NCBI GenBank assembly: GCA_026413225.1
Contig: CM048591.1
Span: 73,992,052-74,056,051, forward strand
Reading direction: 5' to 3'
Length of the DNA stretch: 64,000 bases
DNA from: Otis tarda
Lineage: Eukaryota > Chordata > Aves > Otidiformes > Otididae
Of this stretch, positions 21,100-33,400 are shown in pieces; the first letter of the stretch is position 1, and every line of letters begins with the position of its first letter. A program made the translations under genes and the position numbers. A model generated the notes under the pieces. That model was given only the letters and a program-made list of their open reading frames with translations, had not been told where the DNA came from and ran no database searches.

Positions 21100-21441
21100 T
21101 CACAACTCCTGAGAGGGGCTCGGCTGCGCGCCCCCCGAACCAGGCAATAAATTAGGGGAGGGAGCGTCCCGGGAGGAGGCGGGGAGAGGCGGGGGGTTCC
21201 GCAGGTACCGTCCCACGGCCCCGTCGGGGCCCCCCTCCGCCACGTCGAGGGGGAGGCGGCCGCGGCCGTCGGGGCGGTCGAGGCGGGCGCCGGCACGGTG
21301 CAGGGCCACCAGCGTCTCCAGGAAGCCGGCGCGGGCCGCGTCGTGGGCCGGGAGGCAGCCGGTGCGTGGGTCGGGGCGGTTGGGGTCGGCTCCGCGCTGC
21401 AGCAGCAGCTCGGCCACCTGCGGGCTGCCCAGCATCATCAC
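21100..21441 (-). CDS. CDKN2B: CDKN2B-position exon 2 (INK4 ankyrin repeats, terminal exon)
   Basis: The terminal coding exon of the upstream INK4 gene, an inhibitor of cyclin D-CDK4/6. It follows the same CTCTCCCCGCAG acceptor (AG 21443-21442) and begins [17 protein letters not shown] in phase 0. Ankyrin residues [21 protein letters not shown] and GRLPLDVAE are present. The CDK-contact Asp and Arg are kept, while Ala replaces the Glu next to them. After GRYLRNP it has a unique 30-residue tail ending PSPSQEL and stops at 21100. With exon 1 the protein is 155 residues (human p15 138, p16 156). The first ~250 bases and ~29 intron bases are nearly identical to the exon at 7221-7979, whereas the 3' tails differ. 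Two AATAAA signals follow. Confidence 0.93.
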   Translation of the reverse strand: MMMLGSPQVAELLLQRGADPNRPDPRTGCLPAHDAARAGFLETLVALHRAGARLDRPDGRGRLPLDVAEGGPDGAVGRYLRNPPPLPASSRDAPSPNLLPGSGGAQPSPSQEL

Positions 21442-22823
21442 CTGCGGGGAGAGACAGCGTCAGGGCCGGGAGCACCGCTCCGGCTTCTCTCCTTCGGCCC
21501 CGCAAGGAGCGGGGATCGCCCGCGGAAGAATCCGCGGGTGAGGCCTAGGGATCTGCTCCGGTGGCGCCGCGAACGGCGGGGGCGGGGGGGGGGGGCGTTG
21601 CGCAGGCGCGGGGGAGTGGGGGTAACTTTCCTTTTCCGCACCGTCGGGGCAGGGGCGGGCACCGGGACGGTGGGGAGGAGGCGGAGGGAGCAGGGGAAGG
21701 GGCTTGTCCTTCTCCCGCCGTACCCCTCCTTCTCGGGAACCGAGAGCAAGTCCGAGCCCCTGGGCAACGGCCACGGCGGAACCGTGCGGGGGCTAACCAT
21801 GCCCCCTCCTCCCGGGAGGGGGCTGCCGCATTCCCACTCGCACCCGGGACGCTTTTCCAGGAGGCCCTTTGGCAAAGGGGACACACGCCTGTGCAGGGAA
21901 CTCGTCCTTAGCGAGAGACCGAAAAACGCACTATTAGGCTGACCCTTCCTGCCCAGAGCAGGACCAAAATGCCCGGGAGCCCCCCGCCTCGGGCTCCCCG
22001 TGTTCTGAGCCGCCTTCTCTCCCGGCGCACCCGGCCGTGCGTTCAGCGCAAGGGCGAAATCCCGGCTGCGCAAAGGTGCAGAAAAAAACACGCCGGAGGA
22101 CGGCATCAGATAGGCGTTTCGAATGAAATGCTGCACCGACATTTTGTAGGAGAGAGTTTCGCAAGCTCTGGCCGTAAAACTTAAATATAGCTTCTCCGAT
22201 TATTCCAGTTTCGTTTTATTTTGAAAATTTTAAGAAGAAGCCGGCTAGAACTAACTCGGAAATTAACTCAGCTGTATAAATCCAGGGTCTGCTCCTCCTC
22301 TGGGCAGTTCATCTATCGACACGTTCGCTCGGCTGTGAAATGTAGGCAGACCGGGCCCCCCAGGGACTGGTAGCTGGCTACCTGCAGGGTCTGCCAGGCA
22401 AGCAGCCGGATGTTTCTGCTCGAAACGGTCAGTGGCTATATCGTGAGAATCAGTAGATACACCTTTTTTTTTTTTTCCTTTTTCCCCACGGGAGAGAAAA
22501 AGAAGAATACTAATGGACGTAGAAAGCATAAAACGAGGTACGGCAAAAGGGTAATTCTTTCTGAAAAGGCGACTCGTTCCTTTTTATTGCAAGATGAGCA
22601 TTGAAGTTCTCGGTTTTGAGTCATCCTATCTCAGTTGGTTAAAATAAAGTCAAGGGTTGCTAAGACTAAAACCTCTCTGTTGCGGCCGTCGTAGACTTTC
22701 GCCTTTCCAGCAAGCACCTCCGCCCCGCGCCGCTCCCACCGCGAACCATCGCCGCCGTCGAGGGCCGGCCGGTGCCAGGAGGCTGCCGCCGCCTCTCCCT
22801 CCCACTCCCCCCGGCCTCCCTAC
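21442..22823 (-). other. CDKN2B: intron of the INK4b-position gene
   Basis: A 1.38-kb intron from CAG|GTAGGG (GT 22823-22822) to the CCCCGCAG acceptor at 21442. The exon 2 side is CpG-rich, with a G run at about 21583-21595; the middle (22,180-22,680) is AT-richer with a T run near 22464. There is no additional exon. Confidence 0.8.
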
Positions 22824-22949
22824 CTGGATGGGGGTCCGGCCGTAGGAGTTGACGGCGTTGGGGTCGGCCGCCCCGTCCAGGAGCTCCCTCAGCCGTTGCA
22901 GGTCGCCGCGGGCGGCGGCGTTGGCCAGCTCGTCCGCCCGCCGGGCCAT
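22824..22949 (-). CDS. CDKN2B: CDKN2B-position exon 1 (INK4 first ankyrin repeat)
   Basis: A 42-codon first exon. The ATG at 22949-22947 has a strong Kozak context (G at -3, G at +4) and starts MARRADELANAAARGD. Ankyrin repeat 1 continues LRELLDGAADPNAVNSYGRTPIQ and ends at CAG|GTAGGG, phase 0, joining VMML at 21441. The frame is open upstream to a possible ATG at 23141 (64 more codons, Pro/Gly/Arg-rich), but INK4 proteins start close to the first ankyrin repeat, so the short form is preferred. Position upstream of ARF says INK4b. The residues NA-NSYGR-PIQ resemble human p16 more than p15, so orthology by sequence is not clean. Confidence 0.92.
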
Positions 22950-23700
22950 GCCCCGGCCCGACCCGGCCTCACACCCTCGGGGCCGCCCCGCGCTGCCCGC
23001 GGCTGGCGGCGGTACCGGCACCGGCCTGCTGGGGCGGCCCTGCCCATGGGAGCGTCCGGACCCGCCGCTCCCAGCCCTCGGCACCCCAGGCGGCGCGACC
23101 CGGCCGCGGCTCGGAGCCTCCCGCCGCTTTGTTTTCCCCACAGAGCCGGTGCCGCCCCGCCCCGCCCCCGCCCCGTCTCACCCGCACCGCGGCCAGCCCC
23201 GGCCTTGCCCCGATGGGGCGGGGCGTCCCGCGCTGCCCTGGCCGGGAGGGCCGCGCGCCCGGGCGCCGGCGTCCGGCGGCGGGGCCGTCTCTCAATTTTT
23301 CCGGGTTTTTTTTTGTTTTGTTTTGTTTGTTTTGTTTTTTTTTTTTTTAGTTTTTTGGAAAATTGAAATAATGTACCGGGTCGAAACTGTGAACCCCGCT
23401 TCGGCACGGCGAGGCGTTCGCGCGGTCCTAGCGCCGCCCGGCGCAGATCCGGCCCCCATCCCGCGGGGCGGGGCGGGGGGCGGTGGCAGCACCACGGACA
23501 GCTCCCCCCCCCCCAACCTCGTCCCCTCGCTGCCCCGCTGCCGGCCACCGCCGGCTGCCACCCGCTGCTGCGGAGGGGGAGTATCCCGAAAAAACCCTTT
23601 GCCGAACCCGCCCAGCCACCGCATGGATGATGCGGGCAGGCGGGCGGTTCGCCCCGCCATCCAAAAAGTTGCTTTCCGCATCTCGCCGTCGCTAGCAATA
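22950..23700 (-). promoter_or_regulatory. CpG-island promoter of the INK4b-position gene
   Basis: A CpG island upstream of the MARRAD start. It has a cluster of GC boxes reading GGGGCGGGG on the minus strand at about 23152-23175 and more GGGGCGGGGCGGGG-type sites on the plus strand near 23212 and 23464-23482, which are Sp1-type sites. A T-rich interruption lies at about 23306-23350. No TATA box was recognised. Confidence 0.65.
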
Positions 23701-26700
23701 AGGGGAGTGCTGGCCTTACAAAGGGAGTTTAATGTTTCCGGGGCCTCACTGCGCAAGCGAAGTCTCCGAGGAAGTCAGAGCTCCTCACTTTTTCGTTCAG
23801 ACAGTTTCACGATGCTGCTGCTTGAGGTTTGTAAGTGCCCTTGCTCCTTTTGCTGTGAAATGTCACGAAGTGACCTATTTCCTCACCTTAGCGCACGGGC
23901 AGGACCTTTGTCAGACACATGGGATCCCCAAGCTCATTTTCTTGAGAAGTTTGCAATCATAACTCTACTCCATACTGCCATTCTCTGCTTTTTAATCCTT
24001 TGCCAATCCTTTGTTTACCTGCATCTTTATCCAAAACAATCAGCACATACTATCAAAACAATGAAATTACTTTATTGGCCCAAAACTTTAGAAAGGCACA
24101 GCTATACTACCAAGAAAACTCCCCATTTTCAGCAACAAATGGTGGAAGCAGTAAACAGAATGCTAACTGGCGTGGCCAACAAAGACTGTCTAGGTAAAGG
24201 CTAAGTTTGCGGTTTTATTTGCAGCCCTTGGCATGTTCCTATAATCGAACCAGCCTAGTGCCAAACTCTGCTTCTTCACTCACACGGGCTATTATTCCTA
24301 TGCTCAGATATGTAGAAATGAGTGGAGTTCCTCTCATGATAAAGACCTTCTTGATATATGTAGTTGACTCTGGTTAAATAATTAAGCATTTATACACAAT
24401 CTGCTGATTTCCTAGTGTTCTGGGATTTTATTTTTCTTTTCCTTGTTCTTTATTGATTAATTTACTATTCAAGCATTGGGAGAGAAAAAACTGCTATTCA
24501 AGCACAAAATGAGAAAATAAAGATACTTCAGACATCTGTAGTAAAAAAAAAAAAGGAAACAAGAGGAAGAGTTAAATCTATATATTCTGGTATGTAGAAC
24601 ACTGTACAGCAGAAACACCCAAGTACTGAAAGGTATACTTCAGTCTTAATAAGACTGCAAACTAATTTTGGCAGCAGCTGGAGTAAATAATCAGTTCAGT
24701 AAAGATAGTGTCCTGATCCTGATTTTCAGATACAGGGTAGCTGTGTGCTAGTGACAGAAAAAGAGCTCTGAGAGGGCTTTGGTGCTGATGATATATCCAC
24801 AGGATAATAAAAAAACAAAGTCCATGTCTATTACAATTGTGTGAAAGTTTTAAGCAGGTCATGCTATTTTAACTAACAAAAAGCATGAAAATGACATATA
24901 CAGAAAGATACGCTTTATACTCATTTGTTTAACTCACTTGTTACTCCAAGGCTATGTGGTAAATAAGATAACCAAAACCCAGGATATTCCTTCACCCTGG
25001 TTTTGGAAGAAGCTGGCATTTCTTACAAACGTTGAGAAGTAACACTGTCAAACACAGATTAATAATAAAGTAAGGAGTCCTTCCTGATATTTTCCTGTGT
25101 TTCAGAAAAAGCCAGACCATGCTATTAGGGAAAAGAAGACTGTCCTCAAAAGGGCTGCCTTTGCAAATTCATAAATGCTTATTCTCCTGACCAAGAACTG
25201 AAAACCCACCCATGAGAGAAAATAAAGTATTTCAGCTGAAAAAGGCTGGGATCTCAGACAGTGTGCTGTCCTTTTGCTCTGAATCTGCAGTTGCTGGCTG
25301 AAGGACAGTTTCGCTGTCCAGCTGATGGTAGCTTTGAAGAAGCTGTTACGCTGTTGGAAGCGACTTCTTCCGGTTTCAAAGTTAATCATGCAAGGATGAG
25401 TTATGCAATCATGACCTTAAAACAACCATTTAGGGAGGCATCACGCCTTTTGTAACTGTCTTATAAATGTGTGCTGCAGGCATATTAAATATGCGTGCAG
25501 ACATTGACAAAATACCAAATAAATACAAAACTCTTGGCAAGCAGGTAGACCTTACAAGCACTACAATGATACTGATTTCTACAGTCAAAAGGGAAAAAGA
25601 GAAATGTTGAGAGATTCAGGAAGATAATTGTTAGTATGCATAATGTGTAATCAGCTCAATATTACTCAAAAGCAGCTTACCACAAAGGAAAATGTTACTC
25701 ACAGCAGATTTTCTTAGTTTGCAATGATTTGACTCCAGAGAAATTGAAATTCTTCCAAAACATTGTTTTACAATTACAGCAAACAACTCGGTGCCACAAT
25801 GAAACATAATTTAGTACAGGCTAAAGAGCTTTGGATTTTGAAAAACCTATCAACATTTTTTTTTTTTCTGCAGAATAATCTTAATGTATCATCTTCTGAT
25901 AAAGTAAATGCAGATGTGAGTAAAAATCCCCACTGTCAGCTGTGTTGCTGCTTTCACTGGGGAGAACAGACACCACTGACTCCTGGAGGAAATCACCAGG
26001 GATACCTGCCAAGAACAATGATGTAACATAGGTTAACAGGAATATTTGAGAATACTGTGGTAAGGATTTGAAAACAAAACAAAATAATAAAAACAAACAA
26101 AACAGAAATGTTTTAAAACCCTCAGGCTGGGTGATGGCATGACTGCAAGAGCAGCAGGCTTCCAGTCTCCAAAAACATCAGTTGCTGACAGCCCAGTTCT
26201 CCCACTGACTGCCCCTCACAGCAGTTACGTGCAGGCGTCAGCGGTTCGCTTACCTACAAGGGGAAGGCGACCATTCGGTGCTCCCCTCAAACACTAATTG
26301 CCTTTATCAGGGAGACTTAACCTTAGCAGAGGAGAATCTGGCTTTGTGAAAAAGTCTGTTTGTTCCTTGATTTCTTCTGCTTGGTCTGGCGAGAAATTAG
26401 TCTAGTCATCACCAGATAGGAAAAAAAAAGTTATTGGCAGGTTTGTCACAGACATGTTTTCTCCTGGCTAACACCCTTGAGGGAGTTACGTTTGGAGTTG
26501 GAGGTTCTGTCCTTCTCCCAGTTGGGTCTCTTTCTTTGGCAAGGAGGAAGAGTCAGCACTGGTGACCTAATGTTCCTTGTTTGGATCAAAATAAATGTGC
26601 AAATAAATCAGAACAGAAAAATACACTTTTTTTTTTTGGATTTCTTTCAAGTGGAATTGTAAGCACTAATTCAAATTTAGTTGCAGCTCTTTTTAATAGT

Positions 26701-29700
26701 ATTTGCACTCTTTCGGAAGCAAATTTTCTCCTTTTTATCCAGTTGTTCTTTATGTATTCTTTCAAACAATGTGGACACGAGTAGTACAAAATACAGCATA
26801 AACACACTTCTGGAAATTTTATGGTCATTTGCGTAGCTGTGTCTGCTGAGCTCTCTACGTGCACTGTTATTGAAGGTGTAAGCATTACAGATTCAATGAG
26901 AAAAGCCTTGAGACTTGCTTGTGTGTTTGGTTACCATGTTGGATATGCCATTTTCTTCCTTGGACCTCTTCAGCAAAGTATTCTTCCAGAAAAGCTGAAT
27001 AGAGGAAGCACTCAAACTAGAAAACAAATCAACGGCCCAGTGGTGTGGTCCTGTGGTCTGTACTATGGAAATTCTGATAAACCACAGCATCAGAAAATGT
27101 GCTGTTGAGATCTAGGGTATTTATTTATTTTATTTTCTATTTTAGATGCCTTCATATCCAAAGGTTTAGCTGACTACAAAGGAAGACATGAATGCAGAAT
27201 CGAGGATCCATTCTCTACTTCACACAGTGTGGCATAGCTCCAGCTTGCTTTTTTGGCATCTGTGTAGCAAAACGACTTGGAATCTAAGTAATAATCCTCA
27301 TATCCCCACCACTTCACTGTACAGTGCTGAGCAAATCACTCTGTCTCTTTGGCTCACTTACTTGGGTAAGGACTGCACTCACAGGCCTGCGGGACAGCAG
27401 GAGAAAGGCTAGTGAATCTGAGAGCTGTCTTCAATACACGAAGTCAAGTGGTAAAACCTGCTGTGCACCCTCCTCATGGGCTTTGCGATCCTGCAGTTGC
27501 AGAGTGCTGGCATCTTTGGAGTGTCTGAAGAATGGGATGAGTCAGGTAATGTGTCGTCTGAGTGCTCAACATGTCAGGCAGACGCCAGGCATCTTCCACA
27601 ATCAATGACTATGTTACTGAATTACATAAAATTCACAATGAGCAAGTCCTTAATTAAATATCTAATCCAGTCCTCAAGTGTGTGTACATAGATTTATATT
27701 GTTGATGACCACTCTTCTGCTTAAGCTGTAATGCATCTATCAGATTGAACTGGAGAACCAGACACATTGTGCTAGTTTTTTCTATTTCTATAGAGAGTGT
27801 GATGGTGGAGTTTAGCTGCTAAAAGCTGCAGACTTTCTCACTGTAGTTCATTTGCATATAAAGGCACGCTGAGAATCTGTAGGTTCAATTTCATCTTGTA
27901 GTAAATTATCCTTACCAATTGCTGTATCTCTATAGCTATGTATTTAAGTCTCCACAGGGAACAAAGGAGAAAGATTTCCTAGTTACAGCCTACTAATATT
28001 CTCAAGGATGTGATTTATTCCAAACGGGGTTAGGGGCTTGCAGGCAATGCAATTTAATGCATTATTTCAACATACAGAAATCTTGGAATATGACATTTTC
28101 ATTTACATGAGCCCATGGACATCAAGGACTAGTTGCTTTTTTTCATTTTTTATTCAGACCTCTTGCCAGCTCGTTGCTAAGTGAGCTTTGCTAGCTGAGA
28201 GTTTAGCAAATGTTTCTGAATTTTTCATGTGGCCAGTGTGCCTGTCCTACCTTTAAGTAAGGAACATAGGGAGGAAGTCCAGACTTTTTTTTAAAAGCTG
28301 ACCTGCAAAGAATTTGTATTAAATCAGTTTTGTCTTGCTTTTGTAAAGCCTGTGAAGTTTTAAGAAAAAGAAAAGCATTAGGAGTTTTCCTTCCCTCTAG
28401 CCCACTCTCCTTTGTGGATCATCTTGAAAATTAATTAGGAATGCCAAACCTAATCTTCCCAAGCTGGCTGGCAGACTACTGAGGACATGAAGAGTCTGTA
28501 CACTGTTAGTCCAGACTGAGTAAAGCCCCAAGCCATGAGTCACCACATAACATGCTTTAAATTACCAAACCTTAAACCTTTTGGTGATCTTTAGCTTGCC
28601 TATTAATGATATCAGCTCCTGGGATTGTGTTTTCAAACCTATTGCAAAAAGCTAAGATCTTTCTTTTACTTAATCACGTAAGCCCGGAAACTGGGACTAT
28701 TAAAAAAGCAGGAAACAGGATAATGTCATTCCCTAGACTGGCCACACCAAAGTACTTAAAAATTAATCAGAATGGTTTGACCCTGACCACAGCACTCTTT
28801 CTCCAGAGCAGTCATTAAAAACTAGAAGTAAATGTCTACCTGAAAACTAGTTATTTTCAGTTCCTCAAGCAGTTTCTTTCCAAATGTTGAACTTCCAATT
28901 CCAGGCCTCTTGGCATGTCTTGATTTCCCCCATTCTTCAGGCTTTATACAACCTTCCAAAATCCAAGACACACAGAGGCGCAGCTGGCGTCTGACGCTTT
29001 GGCCAAACCCCACTGTTGGGCAGGCAGAAGCACAGGTTTCTGTGCTGCAGAAAGGATGGCACAGGAGAGAAAAAAGCATGGGGTGAAGTTCTAGTTTCTG
29101 TCTAGTTTGCATTCCATTTCTGAATATGGACTATTTTTCTCTTGCTTAATAAGTTTGTTTAAAAGTGTGTATTATGGCTGCACGGTATGCCGCCAAAGCC
29201 AACAGTAGGCAACTCCAGAGGCAGGGTGAAGGGCTAAGGGATGAGTTTTGAGTCTGAGCTTGAATCACAGCCAAAACTGTGGGGGAGTGGAGTGTAGTAG
29301 ATCTGATTGAAGGCATTCAGTATTTCTGTATGACTGACAATGGGACGGTGTTTGACGTTTGGATTCCTTTACTGTCCTGCAGTTTTTATATGGAATCACC
29401 TACCTGAGAGGATCCATTATCCAGTCAAATAGTCAACTTGTTTGCAAAGTGTTTACACAAGTAAAATAAGCTTCAGTAAAATGTTGAGCACATATTATGT
29501 GTGCACTATCTGTCCATGCTTTGTAGAGTTCATACTCACTGCTGAAAGGTTTATGCTGGGTGAAGTCTTCCCTACATTTCTAAGACATGACTTAGTCTCC
29601 CTATGTGATCCACGTTGGGTGTACTGGTGTTTCTGGCTCATGCTGTGTGGCCTTTCGACAGTTTTGGACACAGTTAAATACTGTTCTGTTGGTAAGACTC

Positions 29701-32700
29701 TTTTCTGTTTAAGTAATTTCAGGGGATGCTTGTGTTATGATTAGGTCTGTAGATGCAGCACACACTGAAACAAGACCAATCAGGCAACCAAATTTGGTGT
29801 TACATGTGTACAAATATTTTAATCATCAGTGACAAAATTTTCCATTGTAGTAAAGAGCCTTTAAATCCAAAATTCAGTTGTACAAACACTTTTATTGTTC
29901 TTAGCTGTTGTAATTATGGATAAGGAAGGAGGCACTATGCAGTCAGGAAAGGCCTACCTTGATACTCTCTTGGTTTCTAAAACCCCATGACCTTGGACTT
30001 AAGGGCTTTTTTTTTTTGGGCTTATTTTTAACATGAGAACACTGAAGCTTTATGTGAATAGAATAATGAAAGAGATTTGCCTTCTAAATTATCAAAGGGT
30101 TAGTTAAATGGGGATAGACGGAACAATAAATGTGTTTTGGTATCAAATACTTCAAGACAAGCCCAGCAAAATCAGAGTGTGTTGACACAAAATATTTTAA
30201 AACAACTTCAAATGTATAATTTGACAATGCTGGCATCATTCTTGTGATTTAAATAACGCATGTATGATCTCTTCAAATAGAAAGGGATATTTTATAATAC
30301 ATGTATAGCTTAGGTGGTTTTAAGCAATAAAGAGAGCATGTTATTGTATGGCTTAAAACTAAACTGATTCTACCCAAGGAGATCTCTGCTATCTGTGATT
30401 TATCCTTTTCTTATTACACGGGATAAACTGTTAACATTTCATTAAAACTTCACTTTGATATAATTTTTTTTTGTTTTACTTCTTATTTAATTTCAGTGGT
30501 AAAGCATGTTAAACTCATGTCACATTGCATTTTACATTTCTTACGTGTGCAGTGTTTTGTCCAAAAGCTTTGATAAGACTTCTTATCAAAGAACAATCCT
30601 GTTTAGAGATGTAGGTTGAGTCCTCTTTCTTTATCAACAAGTATAGTCTTCTCACAGTGGAAGAGACACTGTGACTCTGGAGATCCTGCCTGCGGGGTGA
30701 TAGCAGATTCCTCATTGATTGCAGATTATCTTAGAAGTGATGTTACCTGACTAGCCCTGTGTCTCATGCTGCTGTATTACAATATGCCTCTTCCTAATTC
30801 CATTTAGCTTGGGTAGATACAGTCAGTACTCTATAGTGCCATTGCTTTTTGTAAAATTAACTCCTCTAAAGTTGTTTTTCCTGGCTGTAAGCCACAGAGG
30901 GTGCCCAAAGTGGGCAAAAAATGATAGGCTTGGCACTGTGCATGGGTGTGAGTGTTTTTTTCTGTGAACTAAAGCAGCTCAGGATGATTTATGACACTGA
31001 GCAACCAGTTAGTGGCATCATCTTTCAGGGGCAGGGATAGCTTCTGATTCCCTCATTGCTTTCCTGCAGAGGCTGAGTAGTCAGCAGAAGCAGCATGGAG
31101 GGAGGATACAGTTCATTTGCTGCTTTTGCTGTGCCTGCTGATGCTGCAGTGCAAGCTGCCATGTGCACTGTGAGTTGCCACACGCTATTCTGGGTTTCTT
31201 TGGGGACAGCCTATGATGGCTGCTATCAAACACATTTGGGCATGTATTTGTTTTCAAGTTACATATTCACAAAAGAGGTGATTGCTTAGGAAACACAGGT
31301 ATTTCACTTTCTATTGCCTCTGGAGTGGCACTGTGCCCACCTGCTATAGCGCACATGCACATTGGTTACCGTACCTGTAGTCTCAAATACCTCTGACCAC
31401 TGTGCACTCCTACACACAGCTTATGTATTTACCTCCAGGTTTTATTTTGGAGTGGAATGTGGTTGGAAATACTTGCTCCTACCAGGGGAAAAAAAAATTC
31501 TTTATTTAAAATAAGAGAAAGTTGAGTGGCTTTTTTTTTTTTTCTTCTTTCAGTTACTGGCCACTGCTGTATTCAACACATCTTCCGGACTGTGTGAAAC
31601 CTTGCAATGATTCTTAAAGTACTAATGCAGCACTTCTGCTTGATCATATTCAGCACCCTGGCTGCCCCCTTTAAAGTCTGATATTTTGCAGCTCCGGAAA
31701 CCTTCCTCTGTTACTTCCACGGCAAAATTTTGTTATGTGAGGTGCAGATCCCTGTCTGACTCCTCACTGAGGAGTGAGAGCGTTTCCCCCAGCTGGCAGC
31801 ACAGCCTGCTCTGCAGAGGCAGACCATTAATATCACAGGCTCAGACTGCTTGTCACGTCTTCTTCCGTCAGGTTTGCAGCAGCCCTCCTGATTGCCCTCC
31901 AAAGCAGTGGCTGCACCAAACAGAGAGGCAGAAAACCCTGAGTACAGGGATGCGCCAGCTGCTGCATCTAGTGAAGCGCTGGCCTCCCGAGAGCAGGCTA
32001 GCGTTGGTTGGTGGCATTTTCAGGTGTCTACAGCATGTACCAGGCATGTGACTTCCTCTGAGTGTGCTGAATGTGGCTTCCCCATCTGTTCAGCTGAATG
32101 AGGAGGGCTTCTGACCAGCAAAGTTTTATGTGACTTTTGAAAGGAAATTTTAAAAGATCAAAAAACGGTTGCTTAATGGTCAGCACTTAGAAACTAGAGA
32201 ATCTAGGAAAACTTGCAGAATTGCTCACTTTATCCTTTTGCATCTTCTGGTTGTATGCACATGTATATAGCACATGTTGGGTCACTACCTGTGGCCATCC
32301 TAGGTTTTTATGTTATCGATTAAATTTGTGGTGTTGTTTAGAGATGACAGCAAAGCAGAGCACCACTACTGTGAATGCTGTATCAAAAAGGCCTTTAACA
32401 ATAAATACAATAAGGTTCTTTGCTTATTTGTTTTTCCCTTACCCCTCAATTATTTTTTTTAACAGCTTATATTCAAGTGTCAGGAGTAGGAACCAGGACC
32501 TCCAAACAGAGGTAAGGGCACGGCGAGGAAGTGGTTAACAAGACGGCTGCAACACAGCAGCTGACAGTTCTGGAGAAATGAGATGTGTGGTGAAGGTGCC
32601 ATTCACCTGTGGGTAATGCCTGCCAGCAACGAGATACCACTTTTAATGTGAGTAGCAGACGGGTGGAGGTCATACCTGTGACAGATGTGACCCCTGACTG

Positions 32701-33029
32701 CAGGGGCTGCAAAAAAAGCCCAGGGCAGGGCAGAGGAGTTTGACACATCCATCCCTATCACTCCTGCTTTTAGGGCTGATGGTACAGCTCTCCATGTCTG
32801 CAGGAGATGGCAGGCTGCTCTCAGGCTTTTCTTGTACTCTCCACACAGCTGCTATATCCGAATACCCATTTTCTGTAAGTCTGACTTTTTTAACAGTTCC
32901 CACACTTTGCGTTGGCTGCCACAAGTTTCAAAGCCAACGGCACTTTTTCGAGGGCATTCTGAGTGATGACGACCTTTACTCTTTGCACTCATTGCTTTTT
33001 TTGGGGGGGATCGCAAAACACGGTGCCCC
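23701..33029. other. gene-free AT-rich interval
   Basis: About 9.3 kb upstream of the INK4b-position promoter. Only short unrelated open frames, A/T runs (for example 24541-24553, 25857-25867) and no CR1 copy were seen. Two small plus-strand segments with good splice-site pairs are present at 32466-32511 and 32849-32874, close to the CpG island that follows. No protein family was recognised. Confidence 0.55.
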
Positions 33030-33400
33030 ATCTCCCACCTGCCGCCCTGCCCCGCCCCGGCGGACCTACTCCCCGCCGGCGCAGCGGACTTAACTTTAAA
33101 AAATTAAATAAATTAAAAAAAAAAAAAATTGCAATAATCCCTAGAAACCGCTACGCCGGAGGCGGGTGCTCGCCTCGGTGTGAATTTTAGGAGGGGTACG
33201 TGTGCCACCTAGAGGAAGCGGAGCGGTTTGGGGCCGGGGGGGGCTGGGGACACGGGGACACCCGCGCTGAGCTCCGCGCTCCCACCGCCCGCCCCCGCCG
33301 CCTATGGAGCGACCTGAAATGTCCAGCCGCAGTTGGATGCCTGTGGGGGATCTGAAAAACAAAACACGCGCCCCCCCCCCCCCCCGCAAAGCCGCCCAGC
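33030..33400. promoter_or_regulatory. isolated CpG island in gene-free DNA
   Basis: A ~370-bp GC-rich, CpG-rich block (CCGCCCTGCCCCGCCCCGGC near 33041, CGCTACGCCGGAGGCGGG near 33149, CCGCCCGCCCCCGCC near 33286) ending in a 15-C run at 33371-33385. It is interrupted by an A-rich tract at about 33097-33128. No gene start is visible nearby. It could be a promoter of an unannotated non-coding RNA or an enhancer-type island. Confidence 0.45.

Noticed and set aside
22950..23141. 64-codon in-frame N-terminal extension of the INK4b-position exon 1
   Set aside because: It is open and starts with ATG, but is Pro/Gly/Arg-rich promoter-island sequence. INK4 proteins begin just before the first ankyrin repeat and the ATG at 22949 has a strong Kozak context.
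22849..24204. 451-codon plus-strand open frame
   Set aside because: It is antisense to the INK4b-position exon 1 and its promoter island, low-complexity in its GC-rich half and without recognisable domains. It is a composition artefact.
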